Part shown: piece by piece, positions 6,919-15,594 of the stretch
Position numbering within the stretch: the stretch's first letter is position 1
Layout of the letters: every line of letters begins with the position of its first letter
Source of the DNA: Sphingomonas sp. PP-CE-3A-406
GTDB lineage: Bacteria; Pseudomonadota; Alphaproteobacteria; Sphingomonadales; Sphingomonadaceae
DNA length: 64,000 bases
Reading direction: 5' to 3'
Assembly: GCF_003688625.1 (NCBI RefSeq)
Contig: NZ_RCWY01000001.1
Span: 1,302,001 to 1,366,000 of the forward strand
Made by a program: the position numbers and the translations under genes
The notes under the pieces: model-generated
Databases searched by the model: none
What the model was told of the DNA's origin: nothing
The model's input: only the letters and a program-made list of their open reading frames with translations

Positions 6919-9351
6919 TCAGCCCTCGATCTTCGAAAAATCTGCGACATTGTGCACTGCGGCACGGACTCGCTCAAGTAGCGCGAGACGGGCGGAGCGC
7001 TTCGCGGGATCGGAATCGTTGACGATAACGCTATCAAAGAACGCGTCGATCGGCGCGCGGAGGCTTGCAAGGGCAGCCATCGCGGCGGCGAAATCTTCGC
7101 GAGCGATCGCGGCGGTGGCGCGGGGTTCGGCGGAGTCGAGCGCGGTCATCAGCGCGGTCTCTGCGGGTTCGGGAGTGTAGGACAGCGATTCCTCTTCGCC
7201 CCTCCCTGGAAGGGAGGGGTTGGGGGTGGGTCGGTCCGAGGCGGGCGCGGCGTTCCCACGAGGGCTACCCACCCCCGGCCCCTCCCTTTCAGGGATGGGA
7301 GCAGAAGAGGCGGCGTCGTCCTTCGGCGCTTCCTTCTTCAGGATATTGGCGGCGCGCTTGTAGCCGGCGAGCAGGTTCGTGCCGTCCTCGGTGGTCACGA
7401 ACGCCTGGAGCGCGTGGACGCGCGCGAGCAGGCGGACGAGATCGTCCTCGCCACCGAGCGCGAACACCGCGTCGATCAGGTCGTGCCGGACGCCGGCTTC
7501 GCGTTGCTGAACTTTGAGGCGGTCGGCGAAGAAGTCGAGAAGACGTGGAAGACCAACGAAGAACCGCTCGGTTGCTTCATCTACTGGGGCCTGTGTAAAT
7601 TGCGCAACATAAGCATCGATATCAAAATCTCGTGGCGAAAGGTTCGTACGCTTCAAACCTTCGAAATCTCGCTTAATTACTATATCCGCATTTTCCACCA
7701 TCGACTTATATAAAAAGCCGCCAGCTTGCTGCGCATAGGTTTTTATGATCGGCAACCTTATCGAGTTTTTCTCGAGTAAAGTGATGCATCCCAACGCCGC
7801 TCTTCGGAGAGCAAATGGATCTTTTGATCCTGTTGGGATCATATCCTGCGAAAAGAATCCGACAAGCGTATCTAGCTTGTCCGCCAAGCTTACCGCGACC
7901 GTTACCGGGTCGGTGGGGACGTCGTCGCCTTGGCCGACCGGCTTGTAGTGGTCGCGGATGGCGGTGGCGACGGCCGGGTGCTCGCCCTGCGCGGCGGCGT
8001 AGTAGCCGCCCATCAGGCCTTGCAGCTCGGGGAACTCGCCGACCATGCCGGTGACGAGGTCTGCCTTTGCGAGGCGGGCTGCGCGCTCTGCTAGGTCTGC
8101 CAATTCCTCCCCTGCAAGGGGAGGGGGACCGTCAGCCGTAGGCTGAGGGTGGAGGGGGTTCTCCGCGGACGCTGCGCTTCGTGGCGCGCCCCCTCCACCA
8201 GCTTCGCTGGTCCCCCTCCCCGTTCCGGGGAGGATTATGCCCTCTTCTACCAGCCAGCGGGCGAGCTTGGCGACGCGGTCGACCTTGTCGGCTACCGTGC
8301 CGAGCTTTTCGTGGAAGACGATCTTTTCGAGCTTCGGACGGAGGTCGTCGAGCTTGGTGTTCAAGTCGGTGTCGTAGAAGAATTTCGCATCCGACAGGCG
8401 CGCGGCGAGGACCTTGCGGTTGCCCTCGACGATCTTCGCGCCGCCGTCGTGTGCGGCGATGTTAGCGGTACAGACGAACGCGTTCGCGAGTTTTCCATCG
8501 GCGTCGCGGCAGACGAAATATTTCTGGTTCACGCGTGCCGTCAGCTGGATCACCTCGGGTGGGACGTCGAGAAACGCGGGGTCGAACTGGCCGAGCAGGG
8601 GAATCGGCCATTCCGTCAGGCCGGCATTCTCGGCGACGAGGCCCTCGTCCTCGATCAGTTCGAGGCCGGCTTGCGCGGCGGCTTCGCGGGCGTGGTCGCG
8701 GATCAGCGTGGCGCGTTCGTCGTGGTCGACGATGACGTGGCAGGCGCGCAGTTTCTCGACATAGTCGTGCGCGCCGCCGATCGTGATCTGGTACGGGTGG
8801 TGGAAACGATGGCCGAGCGTGGCGGCGCCGCTGGCGATGCCGGCGATCTCGAACGGCACGATCTCTTCGCCGAGCAGCGCGACGATGCCTTGCAGCGGGC
8901 GGACCCACCGGAGCGATTCAGTGCTGGCCGACGCGTCGCCCCAGCGCATCGACTTCGGCCACGGGAATGCGCGGACGATCGCGGGGATCGCCTCGGCGAG
9001 CACGGCGGCGGTGGCGCGGCCGGGCTTTTCGGTGACCGCGAACAGCGTGCCGTTGCGGTCGACGAGTTGCTCGCGGGTGAGGCCAGTCTTGCGGAGGAAG
9101 CCTTCGAGCGCCTGGGGGGGCGCGGAGGTCTTGGGGCCCTTGGTTTCCTCGGAGACGGCGGCGGTCTCGAGCGGCAGGTCGCGCGCGATCAGCGTCAGGC
9201 GGCGCGGGGTCGCATAGGTGACGATGGCGCGGGTGGCGATGCCGGCCTTGGCGAGCTCGGCGGTGAACAGCTTGGCGAGGTCTTCACGCGCCTTGGACTG
9301 CATCCGGGCGGGAATTTCTTCGGAGCGGAGTTCGAGAAGGAAGTCGGTCAT
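6919..9351 (-). CDS. glyS: Glycyl-tRNA synthetase beta subunit with two in-frame repeat insertions
   Basis: Beta subunit of the alpha2beta2 glycyl-tRNA synthetase. The N-terminus MTDFLLELRSEEIPARMQ matches the family; a GTG four codons upstream (9363) is the alternative start. At about 810 aa it is much longer than the roughly 690 aa of E. coli GlyS. Part of the excess is repeat DNA read in frame: a 44-residue Gly/Pro-rich segment at about residues 373-416 (family D, 8104-8235) and a segment of about 34 residues at about 684-718 (family C, 7199-7300). The second lies just before the C-terminal anticodon-binding helices. Between them, about 7590-7870 is strikingly AT-rich. The frame is open throughout, so the gene is presumably functional. 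glyQ lies upstream on the same strand. Confidence 0.95.
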   Translation of the reverse strand: MTDFLLELRSEEIPARMQSKAREDLAKLFTAELAKAGIATRAIVTYATPRRLTLIARDLPLETAAVSEETKGPKTSAPPQALEGFLRKTGLTREQLVDRNGTLFAVTEKPGRATAAVLAEAIPAIVRAFPWPKSMRWGDASASTESLRWVRPLQGIVALLGEEIVPFEIAGIASGAATLGHRFHHPYQITIGGAHDYVEKLRACHVIVDHDERATLIRDHAREAAAQAGLELIEDEGLVAENAGLTEWPIPLLGQFDPAFLDVPPEVIQLTARVNQKYFVCRDADGKLANAFVCTANIAAHDGGAKIVEGNRKVLAARLSDAKFFYDTDLNTKLDDLRPKLEKIVFHEKLGTVADKVDRVAKLARWLVEEGIILPGTGRGTSEAGGGGAPRSAASAENPLHPQPTADGPPPLAGEELADLAERAARLAKADLVTGMVGEFPELQGLMGGYYAAAQGEHPAVATAIRDHYKPVGQGDDVPTDPVTVAVSLADKLDTLVGFFSQDMIPTGSKDPFALRRAALGCITLLEKNSIRLPIIKTYAQQAGGFLYKSMVENADIVIKRDFEGLKRTNLSPRDFDIDAYVAQFTQAPVDEATERFFVGLPRLLDFFADRLKVQQREAGVRHDLIDAVFALGGEDDLVRLLARVHALQAFVTTEDGTNLLAGYKRAANILKKEAPKDDAASSAPIPEREGPGVGSPRGNAAPASDRPTPNPSLPGRGEEESLSYTPEPAETALMTALDSAEPRATAAIAREDFAAAMAALASLRAPIDAFFDSVIVNDSDPAKRSARLALLERVRAAVHNVADFSKIEG
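7199..7300. repeat. Family C palindromic repeat inside glyS
   Basis: Arms CCCCTCCCTGGAAGGGAGGGG and CCCCTCCCTTTCAGGGA with inner arms GGGGGTGGGT/ACCCACCCCC. The same element lies between sufS and sufD (59650-59756), and a related one at 14335-14431. Here it is read in the glyS frame as PIPEREGPGVGSPRG...PTPNPSLPGRG without a stop. Confidence 0.88.
7590..7870. other. AT-rich patch within glyS
   Basis: About 280 bp at roughly 44-45% GC by hand count, against about 65% on either side. It encodes about residues 494-587 of GlyS, still in frame and recognisably GlyS (GSKDPFALRRAALG opens the patch). The codons are AT-ending, unlike the flanks. It could be a recombined segment from a lower-GC relative. 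Confidence 0.75.
8104..8235 (-). repeat. Family D repeat inside glyS (132 nt, in frame)
   Basis: Read on the coding strand it starts ATCCTCCCCGGAACGGGGAG and ends CCTTGCAGGGGAG; the outer arms are inverted copies. It encodes 44 residues starting ILPGTGRGTSEAGGGG. A second 132-nt copy in the same orientation and frame lies in sufD (60845-60976). Confidence 0.9.
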
Positions 9352-9376
9352 TTGTGTTCGCACGCGAAGAAGAGAG

Positions 9377-9567
9377 AAGGGGTTTCGCGCAGAGGCGCAG
9401 AGGCGCGGAGGAGAAGGGTAGAAGAGAAGGTTGGAGCGGTTGCGCTGCGCGCGGCAAAGGGACGCCGCAGGCGTCTTTCACTACGCCGAAGCCGGATCGC
9501 CAGTCGATACACTAACGGCCCTGCCTTCTGCTCCGCGCCTCTGCGCCTCTGCGCGCAAAACCCTTCT
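9377..9567. repeat. Family G inverted repeat between glyQ and glyS
   Basis: Arms of about 40 nt, 9377-9417 and 9524-9567, share GCAGAGGCGCAGAGGCGCGG and its complement, with a smaller hairpin (GACGCC/GGCGTC) between. It fills most of the 232-bp gap between the two subunit genes of one enzyme. A shorter relative lies upstream of sufB (63500-63571). Confidence 0.85.
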
Positions 9568-9583
9568 TGTCGACGAACAGCCA

Positions 9584-10489
9584 TCATGCCGCCCATCCGT
9601 GCTTGTCCATCCAGGCGGCGCAGGCGCCTTTGGCCAAGTCTCGGACGCGGCCCATATAGGCTTGGCGTTCGGCTACCGAGATGACGCCGCGGGCCTGGAG
9701 CAGGTTGAAGATGTGGCTGGCTTTGATCGCCTGCTCGTAGGCTGGGATCGGGAGCGCTTTTCCGCCGTCCTTGGGCTCAAGGCAATTCTCGCATTCCGCT
9801 ACGTGCTTGCGGAACTGGTCGAACAAGGAATCCGTGTCGGCGATCTCGAAGTTCCACTTCGACATCTCCTGCTCGTTCTCCAGGAAGACGTCGCCGTAGG
9901 TCACCCCGGCGTCGTTGAACGCCAGGTCGTAGACCGAGTCCTTGTCCTGGATGTACATCGCCAGCCGCTCCAACCCGTAGGTGAGTTCGCCCGCGACGGG
10001 CTTCATGTCGAAGCCGCCCATCTGCTGGAAATAGGTGAACTGCGTCACCTCCATGCCGTCGCACCAGACCTCCCAGCCGAGACCCCAGGCGCCGAGCGTG
10101 GGGCTCTCCCAGTCGTCCTCGACGAAGCGGATGTCGTGCTTCAGCATGTCGATGCCGATCGCCGCGAGGCTGCCGAGGTAGAGTTCCTGGAGGTTGGCGG
10201 GGCTCGGTTTCAGGATGACCTGATACTGGTAGTAATGCTGGAGCCGGTTGGGGTTCTCGCCGTAGCGGCCGTCGGTCGGGCGGCGGCAGGGCTGGACGAA
10301 CGCGGCGTTCCACGGTTTCGGCCCGAGCGCGCGGAGCGTCGTGGCGGTGTGGAAAGTGCCCGCGCCCATTTCCATGTCGTAGGGCTGCAGGATCAGGCAT
10401 CCGTGTTCGCTCCAGTAATCGTGGAGCGTGAGGATCATGCGCTGGAAGCTAAGAGGCTTTGTCGTTGGCTGGATCTGGGGCTGGGTCAC
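9584..10489 (-). CDS. glyQ: Glycyl-tRNA synthetase alpha subunit
   Basis: A 301-aa catalytic subunit (E. coli GlyQ is 303 aa) that activates glycine and charges tRNA-Gly together with GlyS. Visible family blocks are [20 protein letters not shown] near the start, [20 protein letters not shown], and [21 protein letters not shown] place the start at GTG 10489 ([20 protein letters not shown]), since the N-terminus of the E. coli protein also precedes the LILTL block; the ATG at 10438 would remove it. It is divergent from the TraB/GumN gene. glyS follows after the family G repeat. Confidence 0.95.
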   Translation of the reverse strand: MTQPQIQPTTKPLSFQRMILTLHDYWSEHGCLILQPYDMEMGAGTFHTATTLRALGPKPWNAAFVQPCRRPTDGRYGENPNRLQHYYQYQVILKPSPANLQELYLGSLAAIGIDMLKHDIRFVEDDWESPTLGAWGLGWEVWCDGMEVTQFTYFQQMGGFDMKPVAGELTYGLERLAMYIQDKDSVYDLAFNDAGVTYGDVFLENEQEMSKWNFEIADTDSLFDQFRKHVAECENCLEPKDGGKALPIPAYEQAIKASHIFNLLQARGVISVAERQAYMGRVRDLAKGACAAWMDKHGWAA

Positions 10490-10551
10490 GCGCGGGCTTT
10501 GGCGGATGGGGGTGCGGGAGGCAAGTGGTGCGTTAAGCTGCGGCGTCCTAC

Positions 10552-11505
10552 ATGGGCTGCACCAACGATAAGGATTCCCTCCCCTTGAAGCTGTTTTCGA
10601 AGATCGCGTCGTTCCGATCCGCCCTGTCTGCGCTGGCGATGGCGTTCGCTTTGCCCGCCTGTGCGCAGGTCGCGCCGAAGCCTGTGCAAGCCGCGAACGA
10701 TGCCGATCCGGCCTTGTGGGTGGTGAAGGACAAGGACACGACGATCTACCTGTTCGGGACGATCCATGTGTTGAAGCCCGGCATGACGTGGTTCGACGAG
10801 GCGGTGAAGACCGCGTTCGATCGCTCGAACCAGGTGGTGCTGGAGCTGGTGATGCCGGATCCTGCCAAGATGCAGTCGCTGGTGATGGCGACGGGGGTGT
10901 CGAAAGATGGCCCGACGCTGACCGAGCAGCTGCCTGCGGACAAGCGTGCGGCATATGCGAAGGCGGTGACCGATCTGGGGCTGCCGGCGAATGCGTTCGA
11001 TCGGTTCAAGCCTTGGCTGGCGGCGACCAACCTATCGATCGCGCCACTGTCGAAGCTTGGCTATGATGCGGCAAACGGGCCCGAGCAGGTGATCACGGCG
11101 GCGGCGAAGGCTGCGGGGAAGCCGGTGATCGGGCTGGAGACCGCGGAGCAGCAGCTCGGGTATTTCGGGGGACTGTCGCAGAAGGCGCAGTTGCAGTTCC
11201 TGGGGAGCACGATCGACGAGTTGCCGACGCTCGAGAAGACGATGGCGACGATGGTGGACGAGTGGGCGAAGGGGGATCCCGAAGCTTTGGCCAGAGAAAT
11301 GAACGACGACCTGAAGGACTCGCCCGAGGTGGCGAAGGCGCTGCTGTTCGACCGCAATGCGCGGTGGGCGGAGTGGGTCGCGAACCGGATGAAGTCGCCG
11401 GGGACTGTGTTTATCGCGGTCGGCGCCGGGCATCTGGCGGGCAAGGACAGCGTTCAGGCGCAGTTGGCGAAGCTGGGGGTGAAGGCCGAGCGGGTTCGGT
11501 ATTGA
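10552..11505 (+). CDS. TraB/GumN family protein
   Basis: A 317-aa protein with a signal-like hydrophobic N-terminus ([17 protein letters not shown]), so probably exported, perhaps a lipoprotein cleaved before the Cys of LPAC. The TraB/GumN hallmark is present: [18 protein letters not shown] near residue 65, VLELV, the central IGLETAEQQ, and the C-terminal [15 protein letters not shown]. Family members are putative metal-dependent hydrolases; the substrate here is unknown. The start may be TTG 10585, preceded by AAGGA, because ATG 10552 has no clear SD. Confidence 0.85.
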   Translation: MGCTNDKDSLPLKLFSKIASFRSALSALAMAFALPACAQVAPKPVQAANDADPALWVVKDKDTTIYLFGTIHVLKPGMTWFDEAVKTAFDRSNQVVLELVMPDPAKMQSLVMATGVSKDGPTLTEQLPADKRAAYAKAVTDLGLPANAFDRFKPWLAATNLSIAPLSKLGYDAANGPEQVITAAAKAAGKPVIGLETAEQQLGYFGGLSQKAQLQFLGSTIDELPTLEKTMATMVDEWAKGDPEALAREMNDDLKDSPEVAKALLFDRNARWAEWVANRMKSPGTVFIAVGAGHLAGKDSVQAQLAKLGVKAERVRY

Positions 11506-11511
11506 GCCGCC

Positions 11512-11661
11512 GAGTCCCTCTCCCCTCGGGGAGAGGGAGGGAGGAGCCCTTGCGACGGAAGGGTGAGGGGGAGTTAGCGCGAACGTCCCGAGCCTCACTC
11601 CCCTCACCCTCCCACGTGCAAGCGCACGCGGGCCCCTCCCTCTCCCCGGAGGGGCGAGGGG
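11512..11661. repeat. Long inverted repeat, family C-like
   Basis: Arms CCCTCTCCCCTCGGGGAGAGGG and CCCTCCCTCTCCCCGGAGGGG with inner GGTGAGGGGGAGT/ACTCCCCTCACC. It starts 6 bp after the TraB/GumN stop. Confidence 0.8.
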
Positions 11662-11728
11662 CATTGAACGGTGTTTGAATCGGGCGTATATATCACGAGC
11701 CAAACGTCATGGCTGTGCCTTGAGATAC

Positions 11729-11758
11729 GAACCCTCGCCATTGCCGTGGCGGGGGTTC
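11729..11758. terminator. Hairpin GAACCC(T)CGCCA / TGGCG(G)GGGTTC
   Basis: An 11-bp stem with a 6-nt loop, followed on the plus strand by AATCGTTT and on the minus strand by no T-run. A second GC hairpin (GGGGGG...CCCCCC, 11767-11792) lies just downstream of the small minus-strand ORF. Either could end transcription; neither is a classical terminator. Confidence 0.35.
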
Positions 11759-11802
11759 AATCGTTTGGGGGGCACGTTGCCGCGCACCCCCCGCCCGTTG
11801 CG

Positions 11803-11895
11803 CTACTTCCGGCGTGCCGTCTCGACGACGTTCAAGATCAAGGTCGCAAAGGCGAACAACACCAGAAGCAGAACACAGACATTGCCAAACGTCAT
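11803..11895 (-). CDS. Small membrane protein, 30 aa (unrecognised)
   Basis: A short ORF with ATG at 11895 and TAG at 11803-11805. GAGGAG lies 8 nt before the ATG, a strong SD. The peptide begins MTFGNVCVLLLVLFAFATL and continues with a few hydrophobic residues to a charged end, VVETARRK: a single membrane helix. It stands alone between the TraB/GumN gene and rplY. The 14-mer GCCAAACGTCATGG spanning its start recurs at about 11699-11712 in front of a five-codon dead end, which may be a decayed duplicate. No function is claimed. Confidence 0.55.
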   Translation of the reverse strand: MTFGNVCVLLLVLFAFATLILNVVETARRK

Positions 11896-12084
11896 GGTTC
11901 TGCTCCTCGAGAACTGGCGAGATTGCCAGCGGTCGAAGCGTAGCAGGTATCGGCAGGATGCAGGCCCCTTCCCCGCAACCGTTGTTTTTTGCGCGAATCT
12001 CCGCTATGCGCCCGCGCTTCCGGTCCATGGTCATCCCTGGAGGCGTGGGCGGGAAGGACAACAAACGAGTTTCGGAGAATACAG

Positions 12085-12783
12085 ATGAGCGACCAGTTGA
12101 CGCTCGCAGCCGAGACGCGTGACCGGGTTGGCAAGGGAGCCTCCCGGGCGCTGCGTCGTGATGGCCGCGTGCCTGCCGTGATCTACGGCCTGAACCAGGA
12201 ACCAACCTCGGTTCACCTCGAGGAAAAGGCGCTGATGAAGGCGCTGATGACCGGCCACTTCATGAATTCCGTCGTGATGGTCAACGGCGTGCGCACGCTG
12301 CCGAAGGACGTGTCGTTCCACCCGGTTTCGGATCGCCCGATCCATGTCGACTTCCTGCGCATCGGCGAGCATTCGACCGTCACCGTCGCGGTGCCGATCG
12401 CGTTCACCGACGAGGACGACGCACCGGGCATCAAGAAGGGCAAGGGCGTCCTCAACATCACGCGTCACGAGATCGAGCTAGTCGTCGACGCTTCGGACAT
12501 CCCGAGCGAGATCACGATTTCGCTCGCCGGTCTGGAGATCGGTGATTCGATCCACATCAGCGACGTGAAGCTGCCCAAGGGCGCGACGCCCGCGATCGAC
12601 GACCGCGACTTCGCGATCGCCACGATCGTGCCGCCGACCGTGCCGACCGTCGAGGACGAAGAGCTCGAGGCCGAAGTCGCCGAGACGCAGGCTGCCGAGG
12701 CTGCTGCCGAGGACGAGGCTGCGGTCGAGCCGAACGACGACAACAACGACGACGACAAGATCACGCCGCAGAAGAAGGACTGA
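12085..12783 (+). CDS. rplY: 50S ribosomal protein L25/general stress protein Ctc
   Basis: A 232-aa Ctc-type L25. The N-terminal 5S-rRNA-binding domain ([29 protein letters not shown]) covers about residues 5-95, followed by the TL5/Ctc C-terminal beta domain (about 100-195) and an acidic low-complexity tail rich in Glu/Asp/Ala/Asn ending [12 protein letters not shown] lies about 7 nt before ATG 12085. A hairpin terminator follows. The rplY-pth order is common in bacteria. Confidence 0.95.
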   Translation: MSDQLTLAAETRDRVGKGASRALRRDGRVPAVIYGLNQEPTSVHLEEKALMKALMTGHFMNSVVMVNGVRTLPKDVSFHPVSDRPIHVDFLRIGEHSTVTVAVPIAFTDEDDAPGIKKGKGVLNITRHEIELVVDASDIPSEITISLAGLEIGDSIHISDVKLPKGATPAIDDRDFAIATIVPPTVPTVEDEELEAEVAETQAAEAAAEDEAAVEPNDDNNDDDKITPQKKD

Positions 12784-12815
12784 GGGTTCAGCCCTTCGTC
12801 TTAGGATGATCTGGC

Positions 12816-12853
12816 GGGCGGGAAAGCTAGGGCTTTCCCGCCCGTTTCGTTTT
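12816..12853 (+). terminator. Rho-independent terminator of rplY
   Basis: A perfect 12-bp stem, GGGCGGGAAAGC / GCTTTCCCGCCC, with a 4-nt loop (TAGG) followed by GTTTCGTTTT, 33 bp after the rplY stop. This is the clearest classical terminator in the window. Confidence 0.85.
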
Positions 12854-12872
12854 ACGGGGCTTGCCCTGCCCT

Positions 12873-12957
12873 CCTGTTCCCTCGCGAACGCGGGGGTCCA
12901 GGATCAAGCAGCGCCGCCGCCCGTTACCCTGGGCTCCTGCGTTCGCAGGAGAACACG
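12873..12957. repeat. Family A-like palindromic repeat
   Basis: Arms TCGCGAACGCGGGGGTCCAGG and CCTGGGCTCCTGCGTTCGCAG. Its right half closely resembles the element forming the signal peptide of the HAD phosphatase near 34124-34170. It sits between rplY and pth. Confidence 0.75.
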
Positions 12958-12993
12958 GTTACGTGGCCCACGCGGTCTTTTGGAGAATCACAC

Positions 12994-13563
12994 GTGCAGA
13001 TCTGGGCGGGACTCGGCAATCCGGGGGCGCAATATGCGATGCACCGGCACAATGTCGGGTTCATGGTCGCCGACGCGATCGCCGAGGTGCACGGCTTCGG
13101 CGCGGTCAAGAAGCAGTTCCAGGGCTGGACGCAGGAGGGGCGGATCGGCTCGACCAAGATCCTGCTGCTGAAGCCTGCGACCTTCATGAACGAGAGCGGC
13201 CGCGCGATCGGCGAGGCGTTGCGGTTCTACAAGCTTGGCGTCGAGGCGCTGACGGTGTTCCACGACGAACTCGATATCGCGCCGTTCCGCGTGAAGGTTA
13301 AGACCGGCGGCGGGACCGCGGGGCATAACGGGCTACGCTCGACGGACCAGCATCTGGGGCCGGAGTTTCGCCGCGTGCGGCTGGGGATCGGGCATCCGGG
13401 GCACAAGGATCGCGTGACCGGCTATGTGCTCGGGAATTATGCGAAGGCGGAGATCGAGCCGCTCTCCGACATGCTCGGCGCGGTCGCGGCGGAGGCGAAG
13501 TGGCTGGCGGAAGGCGACGACGTCCGCTTCATGAACGATGTCGCGTTGAGGATGCAGCCATGA
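12994..13563 (+). CDS. pth: Peptidyl-tRNA hydrolase
   Basis: A 189-aa cytosolic enzyme that releases peptides from peptidyl-tRNA dropped by ribosomes. The active-site framework is visible: GLGNPG with Asn 9, catalytic His 19 in HRHNVGF, KPATFMNESG, FHDELDI with the conserved Asp, and KTGGGTAGHNGLRS. The start is GTG 12994 with GGAG about 9 nt upstream. The stop overlaps the next ATG (ATGA), indicating coupling. Confidence 0.96.
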   Translation: MQIWAGLGNPGAQYAMHRHNVGFMVADAIAEVHGFGAVKKQFQGWTQEGRIGSTKILLLKPATFMNESGRAIGEALRFYKLGVEALTVFHDELDIAPFRVKVKTGGGTAGHNGLRSTDQHLGPEFRRVRLGIGHPGHKDRVTGYVLGNYAKAEIEPLSDMLGAVAAEAKWLAEGDDVRFMNDVALRMQP

Positions 13564-14165
13564 CCACCCGCTCCCTGTTTGCCACGCGGTTCTACGAAGC
13601 CGATCTCGGCGACGACGATCTGGTCGAGGAACTCGAGGACGCCGCGCTCGAACTGGCGAAGGCGGATCGCGCCGGAGTCGCGTGGTCGAAGGCGCATGGG
13701 TATCGCGGGTATACCTCGTATGCGTCGCTGAACGACCTGCCGCTGCGCGATCCGCGGTTCGGGGACCTGGTGCGGCTGCTGAACAAGCATGTCGCGCAGT
13801 TCGCGAAGGATTGCGCGTTCGATCTCGGCGGGCGGAAGTTGAAGCTCGACAGTCTTTGGGTGAACGTCCTGAAGCCTGGGGGCGCGCATTCGGGGCATAT
13901 CCATCCGCATAGCGTCGTTTCCGGGACGATGTACGTGGCGATTCCGGAAGGGGCTGGGGCGTTGAAGCTGGAGGATCCTCGGTTGCCGATGATGATGGCG
14001 GCGCCGACTCGGTTGGAGGATGCGGCGGAGGATCTGCGGACGTTCGTGTATGCCGAGCCTAAACCGGGGAGTGTTTTCCTGTGGGAGAGCTGGTTGCGGC
14101 ATGAGGTCGTGCCGAACGCTGCCAAGGGCGAGCGGATCAGTATCAGTTTCAATTATCGGTGGTGA
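13560..14165 (+). CDS. Putative 2OG-Fe(II) oxygenase (TIGR02466-like)
   Basis: A 201-aa protein. Iron-binding candidates lie in HSGHIHPHSVVSGTMYV near residue 120 and in the distal RHEVVPN near 180, followed by RISISFNYRW, where an Arg would bind 2-oxoglutarate. This matches the family of about 200-aa putative 2OG-Fe(II) oxygenases often seen in alphaproteobacteria. The substrate is unknown. It starts inside the pth stop (4-nt overlap), so it is co-translated with pth. Confidence 0.82.
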   Translation: MTTRSLFATRFYEADLGDDDLVEELEDAALELAKADRAGVAWSKAHGYRGYTSYASLNDLPLRDPRFGDLVRLLNKHVAQFAKDCAFDLGGRKLKLDSLWVNVLKPGGAHSGHIHPHSVVSGTMYVAIPEGAGALKLEDPRLPMMMAAPTRLEDAAEDLRTFVYAEPKPGSVFLWESWLRHEVVPNAAKGERISISFNYRW

Positions 14166-14197
14166 TGGGGGCCGAAACAACTCGTCACGCAAAGTAC

Positions 14198-14302
14198 CAC
14201 CCCGGCGCAGGCCGGGGCCCAATTGGGAAACATCGCTAACGAAGTGCTGCCCTTCATCAGATTGGCCTTCCCACTTGGGCCCCGGCCTTCGCCGGGGTGG
14301 TA
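14198..14302. repeat. Family B long inverted repeat
   Basis: Arms ACCCCGGCGCAGGCCGGGG and CCCCGGCCTTCGCCGGGGT; inner CCCAATTGGG/CCCACTTGGG. Confidence 0.87.
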
Positions 14303-14334
14303 GTGTTTGAGGGAGCGTTCGGCACCTTCTTCTT

Positions 14335-14431
14335 ACCCCCTCCCCTTCAGGGGAGGGTTGGGGTGGGGCTTCGCCGCATACGTCGGCGTTTGTGGCACTG
14401 CCCCACCCCGACCCTCCCCTGAAGGGGAGGG
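14335..14431. repeat. Family C palindromic repeat
   Basis: Arms CCCTCCCCTTCAGGGGAGGG and CCCTCCCCTGAAGGGGAGGG, inner GGGGTGGGG/CCCCACCCC, loop around GCCGCATACGTCGGC. Confidence 0.87.
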
Positions 14432-14471
14432 AGTTTGGGGCGGCACTCGTTGAGTGCCGCCCCCTGCCCGA

Positions 14472-15536
14472 TCAGGCCGTCTTCATCGTCGCCATGTCGA
14501 TGACGAAGCGGTACTTCACGTCGCTCTTTACCATGCGCTGATACGAGGGTTCGATCTCGTCCATGCGGATCATCTCGATGTCCGATACCAGGCCGTGTCG
14601 CCCACAGAAATCGAGCATCTCCTGCGTCTCGGCGATGCCGCCGATCAGCGAGCCGGCGATCGCGCGGCGCTTGAAGATGAGGTTGCCGACCGAGGGCGAC
14701 GGATGCGCGTGCTCCGGCACGCCGACCAGCGTCATCGTGCCGTCGCGCTTGAGCAATGCCGTGAACGTGTCGAGGTTGTGGCTCGCCGCGACGGTGTTGA
14801 GGATGAAGTCGAAGCTGTTGGCGTGTTCGGCCATCGCGGCCTCGTCCTTCGACACGATCAGGTCCTTTGCGCCGAGACGCTTGGCGTCGTCGCGCTTGTT
14901 CGGCGAGGTCGAGAAGACATAGACCTCGGCGCCCATCGCGTTGGCGATCTTGACGCCCATGTGGCCGAGACCGCCGAGACCGACGATGCCGACCTTCTGG
15001 CCGGGGCCGACCTTCCAGTGTTTCAGCGGCGAATAGGTGGTGATGCCGGCGCACAGCAGCGGCGCGACCGCGGCGAGGTCGGCTTCGGGATGCGAGACCT
15101 TCAGCACGAAGCCTTCGTCGACGACGATCTTGTCCGAATAGCCGCCGAAGGTGTGGCCGCCGAGCACGGGATCGGGGCCGTTATACGTACCGACGAAGCC
15201 GGTGGTCTCGCAATATTGCTCCTCGCCGTCCTTGCACGACGGGCATTCGCCGCAGCTGTCGACCATGCAGCCGACGCCGACGACGTCGCCGACCTTGAAC
15301 TTGGTGACGTCGCTGCCGACTGCGGTGACGTGGCCGACGATCTCGTGGCCGGGGACGCAGGGGTAGAGCGTGCCTTCCCACTCGCCCTTGGCGGTGTGGA
15401 GGTCGGAATGGCAGACGCCGCAGAACGCGATGTCGATCGCGACGTCGGTCTTGCCGGGTTTGCGGCGTTCGAAGCTGAACGGGGCGAGCGGCGTTTCGGG
15501 GGATTGCGCGGCGTAGCCGTTGGCGGTCGTGGTCAT
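14472..15536 (-). CDS. Zinc-dependent, NAD(P)-linked alcohol dehydrogenase (YahK/cinnamyl-alcohol-dehydrogenase type)
   Basis: A 354-aa medium-chain dehydrogenase. Catalytic zinc ligands lie in FCGVCHSDLH (near residue 45) and GHEIVGHV; the structural zinc Cys set is in GCMVDSCGECPSCKDGEEQYC. The dinucleotide fold has GLGGLGHMGVK near residue 185. It is closest in pattern to YahK-type NADPH aldehyde reductases. A palindrome of the kind bound by TetR-family repressors lies about 60 bp upstream (15595-15606), but no regulator gene is next to it. Confidence 0.92.
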   Translation of the reverse strand: MTTTANGYAAQSPETPLAPFSFERRKPGKTDVAIDIAFCGVCHSDLHTAKGEWEGTLYPCVPGHEIVGHVTAVGSDVTKFKVGDVVGVGCMVDSCGECPSCKDGEEQYCETTGFVGTYNGPDPVLGGHTFGGYSDKIVVDEGFVLKVSHPEADLAAVAPLLCAGITTYSPLKHWKVGPGQKVGIVGLGGLGHMGVKIANAMGAEVYVFSTSPNKRDDAKRLGAKDLIVSKDEAAMAEHANSFDFILNTVAASHNLDTFTALLKRDGTMTLVGVPEHAHPSPSVGNLIFKRRAIAGSLIGGIAETQEMLDFCGRHGLVSDIEMIRMDEIEPSYQRMVKSDVKYRFVIDMATMKTA

Positions 15537-15594
15537 GGAATTCCTGATCTATCTCAAGCTGGGATCGGGATATAAGCGTCGACCATATGATAAC

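Larger units (their letters stand above)
14166..14471. other. Intergenic region made of two repeats
   Basis: The gap between two convergent genes is almost filled by a family B element and then a family C element. I see no ORF or promoter of interest. Confidence 0.7.

Noticed and set aside
8104..8235. Frameshift or pseudogene in glyS
   Set aside because: Despite two repeats and an AT-rich patch the frame is open from start to stop and conserved blocks continue on both sides.
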